DNA from: Marisediminicola sp040546025
Lineage (GTDB): Bacteria; Actinomycetota; Actinomycetes; Actinomycetales; Microbacteriaceae
Direction: 5' to 3'
Assembly: GCF_040546025.1 (NCBI RefSeq)
Contig: NZ_JBEPNA010000003.1
Location: 124,001-188,000, forward strand
Length of the DNA stretch: 64,000 nt
Shown: positions 49,608 through 57,866 of the stretch, in pieces
Layout of the letters: every line of letters starts with the position of its first letter
Position numbering within the stretch: position 1 is the stretch's first letter
Program-made: the position numbers and the translations under genes
Notes under the pieces: generated by a model
What the model saw: only the letters and a program-made list of their open reading frames with translations
Databases searched by the model: none
What the model was told of the DNA's origin: nothing

Positions 49608-51020
49608 ATGACGACGACAGAACCGGCTGCGGCCGGCGGCCCCGGGGCCGCACCCGCCGACCCGCACGCGACCTTCCCGCATCCGATCTGGGGGGACGAG
49701 TCCGACGTCGTCGACCTCGCCCTCGACTGGTCCGCGAAGCGTGTCGTGCGGCACACCGACCCCCTCTCGACAGCGCGCTCCGCCTCGGAGCTCGCGGCGG
49801 ATGCGGGGCCGACGATCACGGCATCCGGTATCGGGGGAGCGGCGGCCCTCGACGTCTTCGACCGCGTGCTCGAGCCGGCGACCCGATCGCAGGACGATCC
49901 GCTCAACCTCGCCTACATTGCGGCTGCGCCGACGCGCGCCGCGATCGCCTTCGACTTCGTGACGAGCTCGGCGAACATCTTCGGCGGGCTCTGGGAGGCT
50001 GGCGCCGGCGCGATCTACGCCGAGAATGAGGCCATCGCCTGGCTGGTGGGGCTGCTCGGCTGGCCGGAGGGGGCGGGCGGATGCTTCGTCTCCGGCGGCA
50101 CCTCTGGCAACCTCTCCGCTCTGCTGACCGCACGCGAGACCGCGCTCTCCCGCCGGGGCGCCCGCCCGCCCGGCGGCTGGAAGCTCGCCTGCTCCGCCAA
50201 TGCGCACTCGTCGATCCAGACCGCCGCGCGGGCGCTCGACGTCGACATTCTCGACGTCCCCGTCGACGAGCGCGGTCACCTCACCGGACCCGCCCTGCGC
50301 GCCGCCCTCGAGCGGTCGCCTGACGTCTTCGCGGTCGTCGCCTCCGCCGGCACGACCAACGAGGGCATCGTCGACGACCTCGCCGCCATCGCGGATGTCT
50401 GCGAGGAGTTCGGCGTCTGGCTGCACGTCGACGGCGCCTATGGCGGCGCCGGACTCGCCGCGCCGAGCGTGCGGCACCGCTTCGACGGCATCGAGCGCGC
50501 CGACAGCTTCATCGTCGACCCGCACAAGTGGCTCTTCGCCCCGTACGACTGCTGCGCACTGGTCTACCGCGACCCGCAGTTGGCCCGGGCCACCCACTCG
50601 CAGCACGCGAGCTACCTCGACCACGTCGACCGGGAATCGTGGAACCCGAGCGAGCTGGCCCTGCACCTCTCCCGCCGCGCGCGCGGCCTGCCGTTCTGGT
50701 TCAGCCTCGCCACCCACGGCACCGACCGCTACCGCGACGCGATCGAGAGCTCGATCACGACGGCCAACGAGGTCGCCGAGGCGATCCGGGCATCCGACCA
50801 CCTCGCACTGCTGCGCGAGGTGGAGCTGTCGGTCGTCATCTTCGAGCGGCCCGGCTACACCGACGCGCAGTACAGCGAGTGGTCGCATGAGGCGGCCGTG
50901 ACCGGACGGATGCTGTGCGTGCCGACAAAATGGAACGGCCGCACCGTGCTCCGCCTCGCGTTCGTGAACCCCGCCACCGACCCGCGCGCCGTGATCGAGG
51001 TGCTCGAGACGCTGCGCTGA
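49608..51020 (+). CDS. PLP-dependent amino acid decarboxylase (group II)
   Basis: 470-aa pyridoxal-phosphate enzyme of the aromatic-L-amino-acid/glutamate decarboxylase group. The PLP-binding Lys is in FIVDPHKWLF (~307), with GCFVSGGTSGNLSALLTAR, VASAGTTNEGIVDD and WLHVDGAYGGAG as the other signature blocks. The family decarboxylates Tyr, DOPA, Trp, Phe or related acids to amines (some members make the aldehyde). The start lies 8 nt after the P450 stop with AAGGAA between, so the two are cotranscribed. It may generate the amine that the downstream glutamylating enzyme uses. Confidence 0.87.
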   Translation: MTTTEPAAAGGPGAAPADPHATFPHPIWGDESDVVDLALDWSAKRVVRHTDPLSTARSASELAADAGPTITASGIGGAAALDVFDRVLEPATRSQDDPLNLAYIAAAPTRAAIAFDFVTSSANIFGGLWEAGAGAIYAENEAIAWLVGLLGWPEGAGGCFVSGGTSGNLSALLTARETALSRRGARPPGGWKLACSANAHSSIQTAARALDVDILDVPVDERGHLTGPALRAALERSPDVFAVVASAGTTNEGIVDDLAAIADVCEEFGVWLHVDGAYGGAGLAAPSVRHRFDGIERADSFIVDPHKWLFAPYDCCALVYRDPQLARATHSQHASYLDHVDRESWNPSELALHLSRRARGLPFWFSLATHGTDRYRDAIESSITTANEVAEAIRASDHLALLREVELSVVIFERPGYTDAQYSEWSHEAAVTGRMLCVPTKWNGRTVLRLAFVNPATDPRAVIEVLETLR

Positions 51021-51037
51021 GTCACGTGGCACGTTTC

Positions 51038-51222
51038 GCTTTCATTATTCAGGAGTGACAGGGGTGGGGCGGTGCCGCCACCACGGTTTTCTCGCCCGAC
51101 CTGCCGCGAATTGCCCGTTTCGGTCCCCTCCGGGTGCGCGAACGGCCCTGCTGGGCCTCGCGAGGGTGCCGGATGCTGGTCTCGGCAAAAACTGCGCCCT
51201 TCCACTCCTGAATAATGAAAGC
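51038..51222. repeat. 185-bp element with 20-bp perfect terminal inverted repeats
   Basis: GCTTTCATTATTCAGGAGTG at 51038-51057 recurs as its exact reverse complement at 51203-51222. The 145 bp between have no frame or family. It fills the space between the convergent decarboxylase and amidotransferase genes. The AT-rich arms differ from their GC-rich surroundings. It looks like a MITE or a very long bidirectional terminator structure; no clear target duplication is visible. Confidence 0.7.
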
Positions 51223-51229
51223 CCCAGTG

Positions 51230-51955
51230 CTACCTCGGTGACGAAGCCGGCCGCAGCATCGCGATCCGCTCGAGGAAGGCGTCGACGAGAGCGTAGGTGC
51301 GCTCGCGCGCGGCGCCCTCCTCTGCCCGGGTGTGGGCGAGCAGCGCCACGGGGTCCTGGCCGTCGGCGATGACCTTGGTGGCGCCGCCCTCGGTCAGCCA
51401 GCCCTTCAGGGTGTCGGCGTCGAGCTCGGGGTGGAACTGCACCGCGAGGCTGCGGCCGAAGCTGAAAGCCTGCGACGCCGCGGCGTTGCGCGCGAGCTCA
51501 GTGGCGCCGGCGGGCAGAGTCCAGCGGTCGTAGTGGAACTGGAACCACGGCCCGGGGCCGATGAGCGACTGGTCATCGCTGTGGACCGGAGTCCAGCCGA
51601 TCTCGGCCTTCGGGGCGGGGGTGACCGTGCCGCCGAGTGCGCGGGAGAGAAGCTGCCCACCGAAGCAGACGCCGAGCACGGGGACATCCGCGAGCACAGC
51701 CTGGCGGAGCCATTCGACCTCCGGCGTGAGCCATCGCCCGATGGACTCGTCGTCCCAGGCGCCCCACGGCGCGCCGAGGGGGACGACGAGGTCGTACCCG
51801 GCCAGGTCGGGGAATTCGAAGCGCACGTTGGGAGTACGGAAGTTTCCGGCATCCACGACGAGGATCTCGTCGACCTCGAAGCCGTGATGGCGCAGCCGGT
51901 CGGCGATCGGCCCGGATGAGGTCACGTGGTCGTGCTGCACGAAGAGGGCTTTCAC
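51230..51955 (-). CDS. Class I glutamine amidotransferase-like protein
   Basis: 241-aa GATase1 domain protein. The nucleophile is in VLGVCFGGQLLSRALGG (~residue 96), and the His and Glu are in LAVQFHPELD (~residue 170). A GTG start at 51955 is chosen because GGGAG lies 5 nt upstream; the longer reading needs a TTG. Such stand-alone amidotransferases pair with glutamine-synthetase-like ligases in amine pathways (aniline TdnT type), where they hydrolyse the gamma-glutamyl amide. It is divergent from the ligase gene, sharing its operator region. Confidence 0.85.
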   Translation of the reverse strand: MKALFVQHDHVTSSGPIADRLRHHGFEVDEILVVDAGNFRTPNVRFEFPDLAGYDLVVPLGAPWGAWDDESIGRWLTPEVEWLRQAVLADVPVLGVCFGGQLLSRALGGTVTPAPKAEIGWTPVHSDDQSLIGPGPWFQFHYDRWTLPAGATELARNAAASQAFSFGRSLAVQFHPELDADTLKGWLTEGGATKVIADGQDPVALLAHTRAEEGAARERTYALVDAFLERIAMLRPASSPR

Positions 51956-52003
51956 GTGGGCTCCCAAGCTTGCGGTTCGGCGGATCTGGCCTAGTATCGC
52001 ACT

Positions 52004-52025
52004 AATCGTTCATGGCCGAACGATT
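52004..52025. promoter_or_regulatory. Palindromic operator between the amidotransferase and the GS-like gene
   Basis: AATCGTTC-ATGGCC-GAACGATT, a perfect 8-bp inverted repeat with a 6-nt spacer, in the divergent promoter region. It shares the GTTC/GAAC core and spacing with the site at 48311. Confidence 0.65.
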
Positions 52026-52041
52026 TATCTCCGGAGGATCA

Positions 52042-53391
52042 ATGAGTACCGATGTAGCTGCTCTCCGCTTGGAACTTGAGTCACGAGGAATCGATGTGCT
52101 TCGCCTCATTTACGCCGACATCCTGGGAACGACGAGGGCGAAAGACCTTCTCGTGAGCCAGCTCGAAAGCTCGGCGGCGAAGGGCGCGACCTTCTGCCAG
52201 GGGGTCTGGGTCACGACCACTCGCGGGGGAGTGCTCGACGGCAACGACATCATGTCGTCGGGGCTGCCCGACCTCATCATGAGGGTCGATCCGTCCACCG
52301 TCACGCTGATGCCGTGGGAGCCGGGCGTTGCTCTGGCCCTCGCGGATGCGTTCGATCCGGACGGCTCCGCGAGCGTGCTCTCTCCCCGGTCCGTGCTCAA
52401 GGGGGTGATCGCGCGGTACACGAAGCTCGGCCTCGTTCCGGTCGTCGGCCCGGAACTGGAGTTCTACATTGCCGAGCGCGGCGAGAACGGCTGGCGTCGC
52501 GTGATCGAGACGACCGGGCGCGTGTACACGACGGGCGCCTGCGTCGACCCGAAGGGCACCTTCCTGCACCTGATGCGGATGCTGGACCAGATGGACATCG
52601 GCGTCTTCGCCGGCAACCACGAGTTCAGCCCGTCCCAGTACGAGATCAACCTCTGGCACGGTGAGGCGCTGAGGGCGGCCGACCGCACCTTCCTGTTCAA
52701 AACCGCGATCAAGGACATCGTCGCCCGCACCGGTCAGCTCGCGACCTTCCTCGGCAAGCCGTGGACCGACGAGGGCGGCAGCGGTTTTCACCTGCACTTC
52801 TCGGTGACCGACGAATCCGGCACAAACCTCATGGTGACGCCGGAGGGCGAGCTGTCCGGCACCGCCGACAACATGATCGCCGGAATCCTCGGCCACGCCG
52901 CGTCGCTCGTGGCGTTCACCAATCCGACCGTGAACGCCTACAAGCGGCTCGGCCCCGACACCCTCGCGCCGTATCGGGCCAACTGGGGCCACGACAACCG
53001 CAGCTCGATGCTGCGCGTGCCGCCCGAGCGCGGGTCGGGAACCAGGCTCGAGATCCGGGTCGGCGACGGGGCGGCCAACCCCTACCTGATCATCGCGTCG
53101 GTGCTGGCGGCGGCCCTCGACGGCATCGAGCGCTCACTGCCGGCCCCGCCGAGCGCGGAGGGCTGGTCGTACGAGAACGAGTCGGCGGAGATCCTGCCGA
53201 CGACGCTCACTCACGCGCTCGACGCGCTCGAGAGGGATTCGTTCATGAGGGATGCACTCGGCGCGCCGCTCGTCGACGTGTTTGTGCTGCTCAAGCGCGA
53301 CGAGGTGGCGCGCTACGAGGACGAGGTCGACGACCCCGACACCCGCGAGGTGACCCAGTGGGAGCTCGACGAGTACCTCGAGGCCTACTGA
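52042..53391 (+). CDS. Glutamine-synthetase-like gamma-glutamyl-amine ligase
   Basis: 449-aa member of the glutamine synthetase superfamily, of the group that joins glutamate to amines (PuuA, IpuC, TdnQ/GlnA-like). The ATP/metal residues are in VGPELEFYIAE, AGNHEFSPSQYEINLWHG and GGSGFHLHFSV. The glutamate/nucleotide loops are in NPTVNAYKRL, NWGHDNRSSMLRVP and RLEIRVGDGAANPY. The adenylylation Tyr loop of housekeeping GS is missing, which points to a catabolic ligase. GGAGG 6 nt before the ATG at 52042 sets the start; an earlier ATG falls inside the operator palindrome. Amine substrate unknown. Confidence 0.85.
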   Translation: MSTDVAALRLELESRGIDVLRLIYADILGTTRAKDLLVSQLESSAAKGATFCQGVWVTTTRGGVLDGNDIMSSGLPDLIMRVDPSTVTLMPWEPGVALALADAFDPDGSASVLSPRSVLKGVIARYTKLGLVPVVGPELEFYIAERGENGWRRVIETTGRVYTTGACVDPKGTFLHLMRMLDQMDIGVFAGNHEFSPSQYEINLWHGEALRAADRTFLFKTAIKDIVARTGQLATFLGKPWTDEGGSGFHLHFSVTDESGTNLMVTPEGELSGTADNMIAGILGHAASLVAFTNPTVNAYKRLGPDTLAPYRANWGHDNRSSMLRVPPERGSGTRLEIRVGDGAANPYLIIASVLAAALDGIERSLPAPPSAEGWSYENESAEILPTTLTHALDALERDSFMRDALGAPLVDVFVLLKRDEVARYEDEVDDPDTREVTQWELDEYLEAY

Positions 53392-53529
53392 CGCGGCGGC
53401 CGCCCCCGAGCGCCTCCCGCGGCTGTTGTTCACCCGCGCGGCAGTAATCGCATCCGCGCGAGTCAACAGCGTGCGCGCGGAAGCCCGCGGCCGTGCTTCG
53501 CCGATCCTGCCGGGCCCCGCGCGATCGGG

Positions 53530-54339
53530 CTACACCGGCTGGGAGCGGTCGGCGACGAGCTCGCCACCCGCGAACGTCGTGCCGACCTCGCGGTAGTAGC
53601 CTCCGAGCACCTCGTCGACCGGTAGCAGCGACCCGAGCTCGTCCCATTGCGAGTCGGCGAGGCTGAGCTCCGCGTCGCCGCGCCAGGCCGGCCCGAGGTC
53701 AAGATCGATGCCTCCCATCGACACGAGCTGGTCGAGGGACATGCCGCCACCGGTGGCGATCGACGGCATGAAGCGGTTGTGCAGCATTTTGTGGCCGTTG
53801 ACGAAGCCGTTGTCCTCCGACGGTTCGCGTAGCGTGACGACGGCGCTTGCGAGGCGGTGGTCGTAGGCGGAGAGGGATGCGCCGAGCTGCGCTCCGTTCT
53901 CGAGCCGTGGGGTCGCCTTGCCCCGGTTGAACAGTCGCGTGACGTGGATCGAGCCGAACTTCTTCGGGTAGCCCTGGAACCAGCCGCGACCGATCGCGAA
54001 GTCCTTCGTGACCCAGATCGCGACGCAGCGGCTGTAGGTGACGCCCTGGTAGGAGCAGCGCACGACGGCAAAGGCCTCGAGGTACTGGGAGCGGATCGGG
54101 TCGAGCAGTTCGAGGCCGCCCTCGCTGCAGGACTGCCAGTCGGCCCAGATGAGAGCGACCGCGCCGGGCCGATCCGGGGCGAGGTCAATGTCGTCCGGCA
54201 GGATCGCGCGCACGTTGGCCGGGTCGGTCAGGTACTCGATGGTGAGCAGCGTGCCCGAGTAGTACCAGGGCGGGTTCGGCACGAGCGCACTCGAGCCTTT
54301 CGGCGTCAGCGGCGGCAGGAATCCGTGGAGAGCAGTCAT
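53530..54339 (-). CDS. Acetoacetate decarboxylase-family protein
   Basis: 269-aa protein of the acetoacetate decarboxylase-like superfamily. The N-terminal PPWYYSGTLLTIEYLTDPANVRAILPDD and the motif WFQGYPKKFGSIHVTRLFNRG contain the Lys pair (~123) that forms the Schiff base in the family. Members act on beta-keto acids or on other carbonyl substrates (decarboxylase, aldolase-dehydratase). In this island it could process a keto-acid from ring cleavage or from the amine side chain. TAGAAT lies ~11 nt before the ATG without a Shine-Dalgarno, and the palindrome at 54366 is just upstream. Divergent from the permease. Confidence 0.83.
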   Translation of the reverse strand: MTALHGFLPPLTPKGSSALVPNPPWYYSGTLLTIEYLTDPANVRAILPDDIDLAPDRPGAVALIWADWQSCSEGGLELLDPIRSQYLEAFAVVRCSYQGVTYSRCVAIWVTKDFAIGRGWFQGYPKKFGSIHVTRLFNRGKATPRLENGAQLGASLSAYDHRLASAVVTLREPSEDNGFVNGHKMLHNRFMPSIATGGGMSLDQLVSMGGIDLDLGPAWRGDAELSLADSQWDELGSLLPVDEVLGGYYREVGTTFAGGELVADRSQPV

Positions 54340-54365
54340 AGCGCCAGATTCTAGCCCCGAACCGC

Positions 54366-54385
54366 CGTTTGTTCGTGAACAAACG
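54366..54385. promoter_or_regulatory. Palindromic operator between the acetoacetate decarboxylase-like and permease genes
   Basis: CGTTTGTTC-GT-GAACAAACG, a perfect 9-bp inverted repeat with a 2-nt spacer, 26 bp before the minus-strand start codon. It shares the TTGTTC/GAACAA arms with the site at 48311 but has a shorter spacer. Confidence 0.7.
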
Positions 54386-54498
54386 AAAAGTGCAAATCGG
54401 GCCCGAGGCTCTTGACCTGCGCCTCGCCATTCGCCATCCTGTACCCAGGTCGTTCGGATACGCACGATCTCTTACCCGACTCAATGAGGAGTTATGCC

Positions 54499-55998
54499 AT
54501 GGCGGTAACCCAGAACGAAGCCGAATCGCGAACGCTGCTCCGCACGGGGCGCCTCGGTGTCATCGGGATCGTCTTCTTCGTTGTCGCGGCCGCGGCGCCG
54601 CTCGTCGGCATGACGGGCGCGGTGCCGGTCGCGATCGTGCTCGGCACGGGAGCCGCGGCCCCCGGCGCCTATCTCGTCGTCGGCATCACACTGCTGTTCT
54701 TCAGCGTCGGTTACGCCGCGATGAGCCAACGCGTCACCAACGCCGGCGCCTTCTTCGCCTACATCGGGCGCGGCCTCGGCACCCACCTCGGCGTCGGGTC
54801 GGCGCTCACCTCGGTGCTCGCCTACGTCGCCATCCAGCTCGCCATCTACGGTTTCTTCGGCGCCGTCGTCGCCGGCCAGGTCGGGGTACTGCCGTGGTGG
54901 GGGTGGGCGCTGCTCGCGTGGGCCATCGTCACCGCCCTCTCGCTGCTCAGCGTGGATGTCGGCGCCAAGCTGCTCGGCATCCTGATGCTCCTCGAGGTCG
55001 CGGCACTGCTCGTGACCGCGGTCGCGATCCTCATCGACGGGGGACCTGAGGGCCTCGACTTCGCGGCATCCTTCAACCCGTCCGCAATCCTCGCCGGTGG
55101 GCTTGCCGGCTCGGCGGGCATCGCCTTCGCGTTCGCCTTCGCCTCGTTCATCGGATTCGAGGCCACGGCCATCTACGGCGAGGAGTCGAAGGACCCCAAG
55201 ACGATCGTGCCCCGGGCGACCTACCTCGCGGTCGGCGTGATCACCGTGCTGTTCGCGGTGACCGCCTTCGCAATGGTCACCGGGATGGGGGCGTCCACTG
55301 TCGTCGACAGGACCGTCGAGTACTCGTCGATCGACGGCGCACCGCTTGCCGACCCTGCCGCGGTGCTCTTCACCCTTGCCGCGGACTACGTCGGCCCGTG
55401 GATGGCGACCGTCATGAGCATCCTCGTGATCTCGAGCCTGTTCGCCGGGCTGCTCGCCTTCCAGAATGCCTCCGGCCGCTACATCTTCGCGCTCGGTCGT
55501 GGCGGCGTGCTGCCGAAGCAGTTCAGCCGCGTCAACGGACGCGGTGCCCCCGCCGCGGCATCCATCGCGACCTCGGTCATAACCGGCGCGGTCATCGTCG
55601 TCTTCGCGCTCTTCGCCCTCGACCCGGTCACCAACCTGTTCTTCTGGTTCAGTGGACTCGCGGTCGTCGCCATCGTGCTCATCGAGATCCTCGTCTGTAT
55701 CGCGGTGATCGTGTTCTTCGCCAAGAACAAGGGCGAGGAGAACGCCTTCCAGACGGTCATCGCCCCGGTGATCGCCGTCGTCGGGCTCGCCCTCGGCGAG
55801 TACCTCCTCATGTCCCGCTTCGGTCTGCTCGCCGGCACGGTTGCCGAGGGCGTCGATCCGACAGTGACCCCGTGGGGGCTGAACGCGCTCGGCTGGCTGC
55901 TCGTGCTGCTCCCATTCGTGCTCGTGCTCGTCGGGTTCCTGCTCTCCCGGTTCCAGAAGACCGAGAACGAGGCGCTCGTGCGCGACGTGCTGAGTTGA
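54499..55998 (+). CDS. APC-family amino acid/amine permease
   Basis: 499-aa transporter with about 12 membrane helices. The first helix GLIGIVFFVVAAAAPLVGMTG-type segment and the FASFIGFEATAIYGEESKDPKTIVPRATYLAVG consensus of APC superfamily amino acid/polyamine transporters (near residues 215-250) are clear. The start at 54499 has GAGGAG 8 nt upstream; the longer frame to 54412 lacks support. Sharing a promoter region with a catabolic gene in the island, it probably imports the amine or amino acid that the pathway consumes. A strong terminator follows. Confidence 0.88.
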   Translation: MAVTQNEAESRTLLRTGRLGVIGIVFFVVAAAAPLVGMTGAVPVAIVLGTGAAAPGAYLVVGITLLFFSVGYAAMSQRVTNAGAFFAYIGRGLGTHLGVGSALTSVLAYVAIQLAIYGFFGAVVAGQVGVLPWWGWALLAWAIVTALSLLSVDVGAKLLGILMLLEVAALLVTAVAILIDGGPEGLDFAASFNPSAILAGGLAGSAGIAFAFAFASFIGFEATAIYGEESKDPKTIVPRATYLAVGVITVLFAVTAFAMVTGMGASTVVDRTVEYSSIDGAPLADPAAVLFTLAADYVGPWMATVMSILVISSLFAGLLAFQNASGRYIFALGRGGVLPKQFSRVNGRGAPAAASIATSVITGAVIVVFALFALDPVTNLFFWFSGLAVVAIVLIEILVCIAVIVFFAKNKGEENAFQTVIAPVIAVVGLALGEYLLMSRFGLLAGTVAEGVDPTVTPWGLNALGWLLVLLPFVLVLVGFLLSRFQKTENEALVRDVLS

Positions 55999-56016
55999 GC
56001 CAGAACTGAGCTGAAC

Positions 56017-56060
56017 AACGGATGCCCGTCCCTCGAGATCTCGGGGGCCGGGCATCCGTT
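56017..56060. terminator. Bidirectional terminator hairpin between permease and aldehyde dehydrogenase remnant
   Basis: Perfect 12-bp outer stem AACGGATGCCCG/CGGGCATCCGTT with an inner CCTCGAGA/TCTCGGGG stem, 44 nt in all, between convergent genes. T-tracts are absent on both sides. Confidence 0.7.
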
Positions 56061-56073
56061 CGCGGTGGCAGTT

Positions 56074-57352
56074 CTACAGGTGGATGAACGTCGTCTTCAG
56101 CTCGGTGTACTTCTCGAGCGCGTGCACCGACTTGTCGCGGCCGTTGCCCGACAGCTTGTAGCCGCCGAAGGGCACGGTCAGGTCGCCCTCCTCGTAGCAG
56201 TTGACCCAGACCGTGCCAGCCCGCGGCCGCCGGGAGAGCCGGTGCGCCTTCGAGAGGTCGGACGTCCAGAGGCCGGCCGCGAGGCCGTAGTCGGAGTTGT
56301 TGGCGACCCGGATTGCCTCGTCGTCGCTGTCGACGGTGACGACGGCGAGCACCGGGCCGAAGACCTCCTCCTGCGCGAGTCGGGAATCGGGGGAGACCCC
56401 CGCGAGAACCGTCGGCTCGAAGTAACTGCCCGCCCCCGGCAGCGAGGCCGATTCGAAGACGGATCCGCGATGAGCTCCTCGGCGACATCGCGGTGCACGA
56501 TGAGCCGCGACGGCGCGGTGCACATCTGGCCGGAGTTGAAGAAGATGCCCCATGCGGCGGTTGAGATGGCCGTCTCGAGGTCGGGGGCATCCGGCAGGAT
56601 GATGTTCGGCGACTTGCCGCCGAGCTCGAGCCAGGTGCGCTTGAGGTTCGAGGTGGCCGAGTACTCGAGGTAGGCGCGCCCGACCGCGGTCGAGCCGGTG
56701 AACGCGAGCGCGCCGACCTGCTGGTGCATGCCGAGGTGCTTGCCGAGCACGGAGCCTGACCCGGGAACGACATTGAGCACGCCGCGGGGGATGCCCGCCT
56801 CGAGTGCCAGCTCGGCGATCCGCAGTGCCGAGAGCGAGCTGAGGTCGGACGGTTTGTGCACGACGGTGCAGCCGACAGCGAGCGCTGGCGCGATCTTCCA
56901 GGCCGACAGTGTGAGCGGGAAGTTCCACGGGGTGACGACCCGACGACGCCGACGGGCTCCCGGGTGATGAGGGCGAGGTTGTCGGGTCCAACGGGGGCGG
57001 TCTCGTCGAGCTGCTTGTCGGCGAGCTCGGCGTACCAGCGGTCGGTCGCGAGAACGGCGCGCAGCTCGATGCCCCAGGCGTCGTCGATCGGCTTGCCCAT
57101 CTCGAGGCTCACCATGAGGGCGAGCTCGTCGCGGTGCTCCTCGATGAGGTCGGCCCAGCGCAGCATGAGCTCCTTGCGTACCCGCGGCGCGTACCGCGGC
57201 CACTGGCCGTCGTCGAACGCTCGCCGCGCCGCGGCGACCGCGGTGTCGAGGTCGTGCACGCTCGCCGACGGCACCTGTGCGAGAGCGAGCCTGTCACGCG
57301 GGGAGAGGTGGGTGAAGGATGCCGAGAGGGTCGTGCGTCCACTGTAGGTCAT
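56074..57352 (-). pseudogene. Aldehyde dehydrogenase pseudogene (two frame changes, internal deletion)
   Basis: Three successive frames together give most of an ALDH. Frame one runs from MTYSGRTTLSAS to REPVGVVG. A one-base loss near 56939-56942 then shifts to VVTPWNFPLTLSAWK, FTGSTAVGRAYL, LELGGKSPNI (catalytic Glu) and NSGQMCTAPSRLIVH (catalytic Cys). After AEELIA near 56475 about 50 residues are missing and the frame changes again to SYFEPTVLAGVSPDSR, EEVFGPVLAVVTVDSDD and PFGGYKLSGNGRDKS to the stop. PuuC/gamma-glutamyl-aldehyde dehydrogenase-like enzymes fit the island's theme. A point deletion plus a deletion of ~150 bp makes a sequencing error unlikely as the sole cause. Confidence 0.82.
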
Positions 57353-57510
57353 TCGCTCCCTAACGTCTCCGGGGCGCCGTTCGAACCGGACGACAGGGTC
57401 GGCCCCGACTCTGCTAAACTCCCAAGGTTGCCGTCTAACGGCCGCGGATAAAGAGAGCCCACTCATCGGAGCCGGGCACCGCGCAACTAGTAAGGAAGGG
57501 GATCCCATCT

Positions 57511-57780
57511 ATGGCTCTTGAAGCCGACATCAAGAAGGCGATCATCGACGAGTACGCTACCCACCCAGGTGACACCGGATCCCCCGAGGTCCAGATCGCC
57601 ATGCTGAGCCGCCGGATCCTCGATCTGACGGAGCACCTCAAGGAGCACAAGCACGACCACCACTCGCGTCGTGGCCTGCTGCTCCTGGTCGGCCAGCGCC
57701 GTCGTCTGCTGGGCTACCTGCAGCGCATCGACATCGATCGCTACCGTGCACTCATCGGACGCATCGGACTTCGTCGCTAG
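57511..57780 (+). CDS. rpsO: 30S ribosomal protein S15
   Basis: 89-aa S15: MALEADIKKAIIDEYATHPGDTGSPEVQIAMLSRRI, HLKEHKHDHHSRRGLLLLVGQRRRLLGYL and RYRALIGRIGLRR. It binds 16S rRNA helices 20-22 early in 30S assembly. AAGGAAGGGG lies before the ATG. A typical terminator follows. In many bacteria rpsO directly precedes pnp; here pnp is 5 kb downstream. Confidence 0.98.
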   Translation: MALEADIKKAIIDEYATHPGDTGSPEVQIAMLSRRILDLTEHLKEHKHDHHSRRGLLLLVGQRRRLLGYLQRIDIDRYRALIGRIGLRR

Positions 57781-57799
57781 AACGCTTCGACTTGACGAC

Positions 57800-57825
57800 G
57801 GGCCGTCTCCCTCGGGAGGCGGCCC
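57800..57825 (+). terminator. rpsO terminator
   Basis: Stem GGGCCGTCTCCC/GGGAGGCGGCCC (12 bp with one G-U pair) with a 2-nt apparent loop, followed by GTTTCGC, 19 nt after the rpsO stop. Confidence 0.85.
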
Positions 57826-57866
57826 GTTTCGCATTCCCGGATTGGCGCCGCGCACGGCACCGGGCG

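Noticed and set aside
52012..52041. Earlier ATG for the GS-like gene
   Set aside because: It lies inside the operator palindrome and lacks a ribosome-binding site, whereas GGAGG precedes the ATG at 52042.
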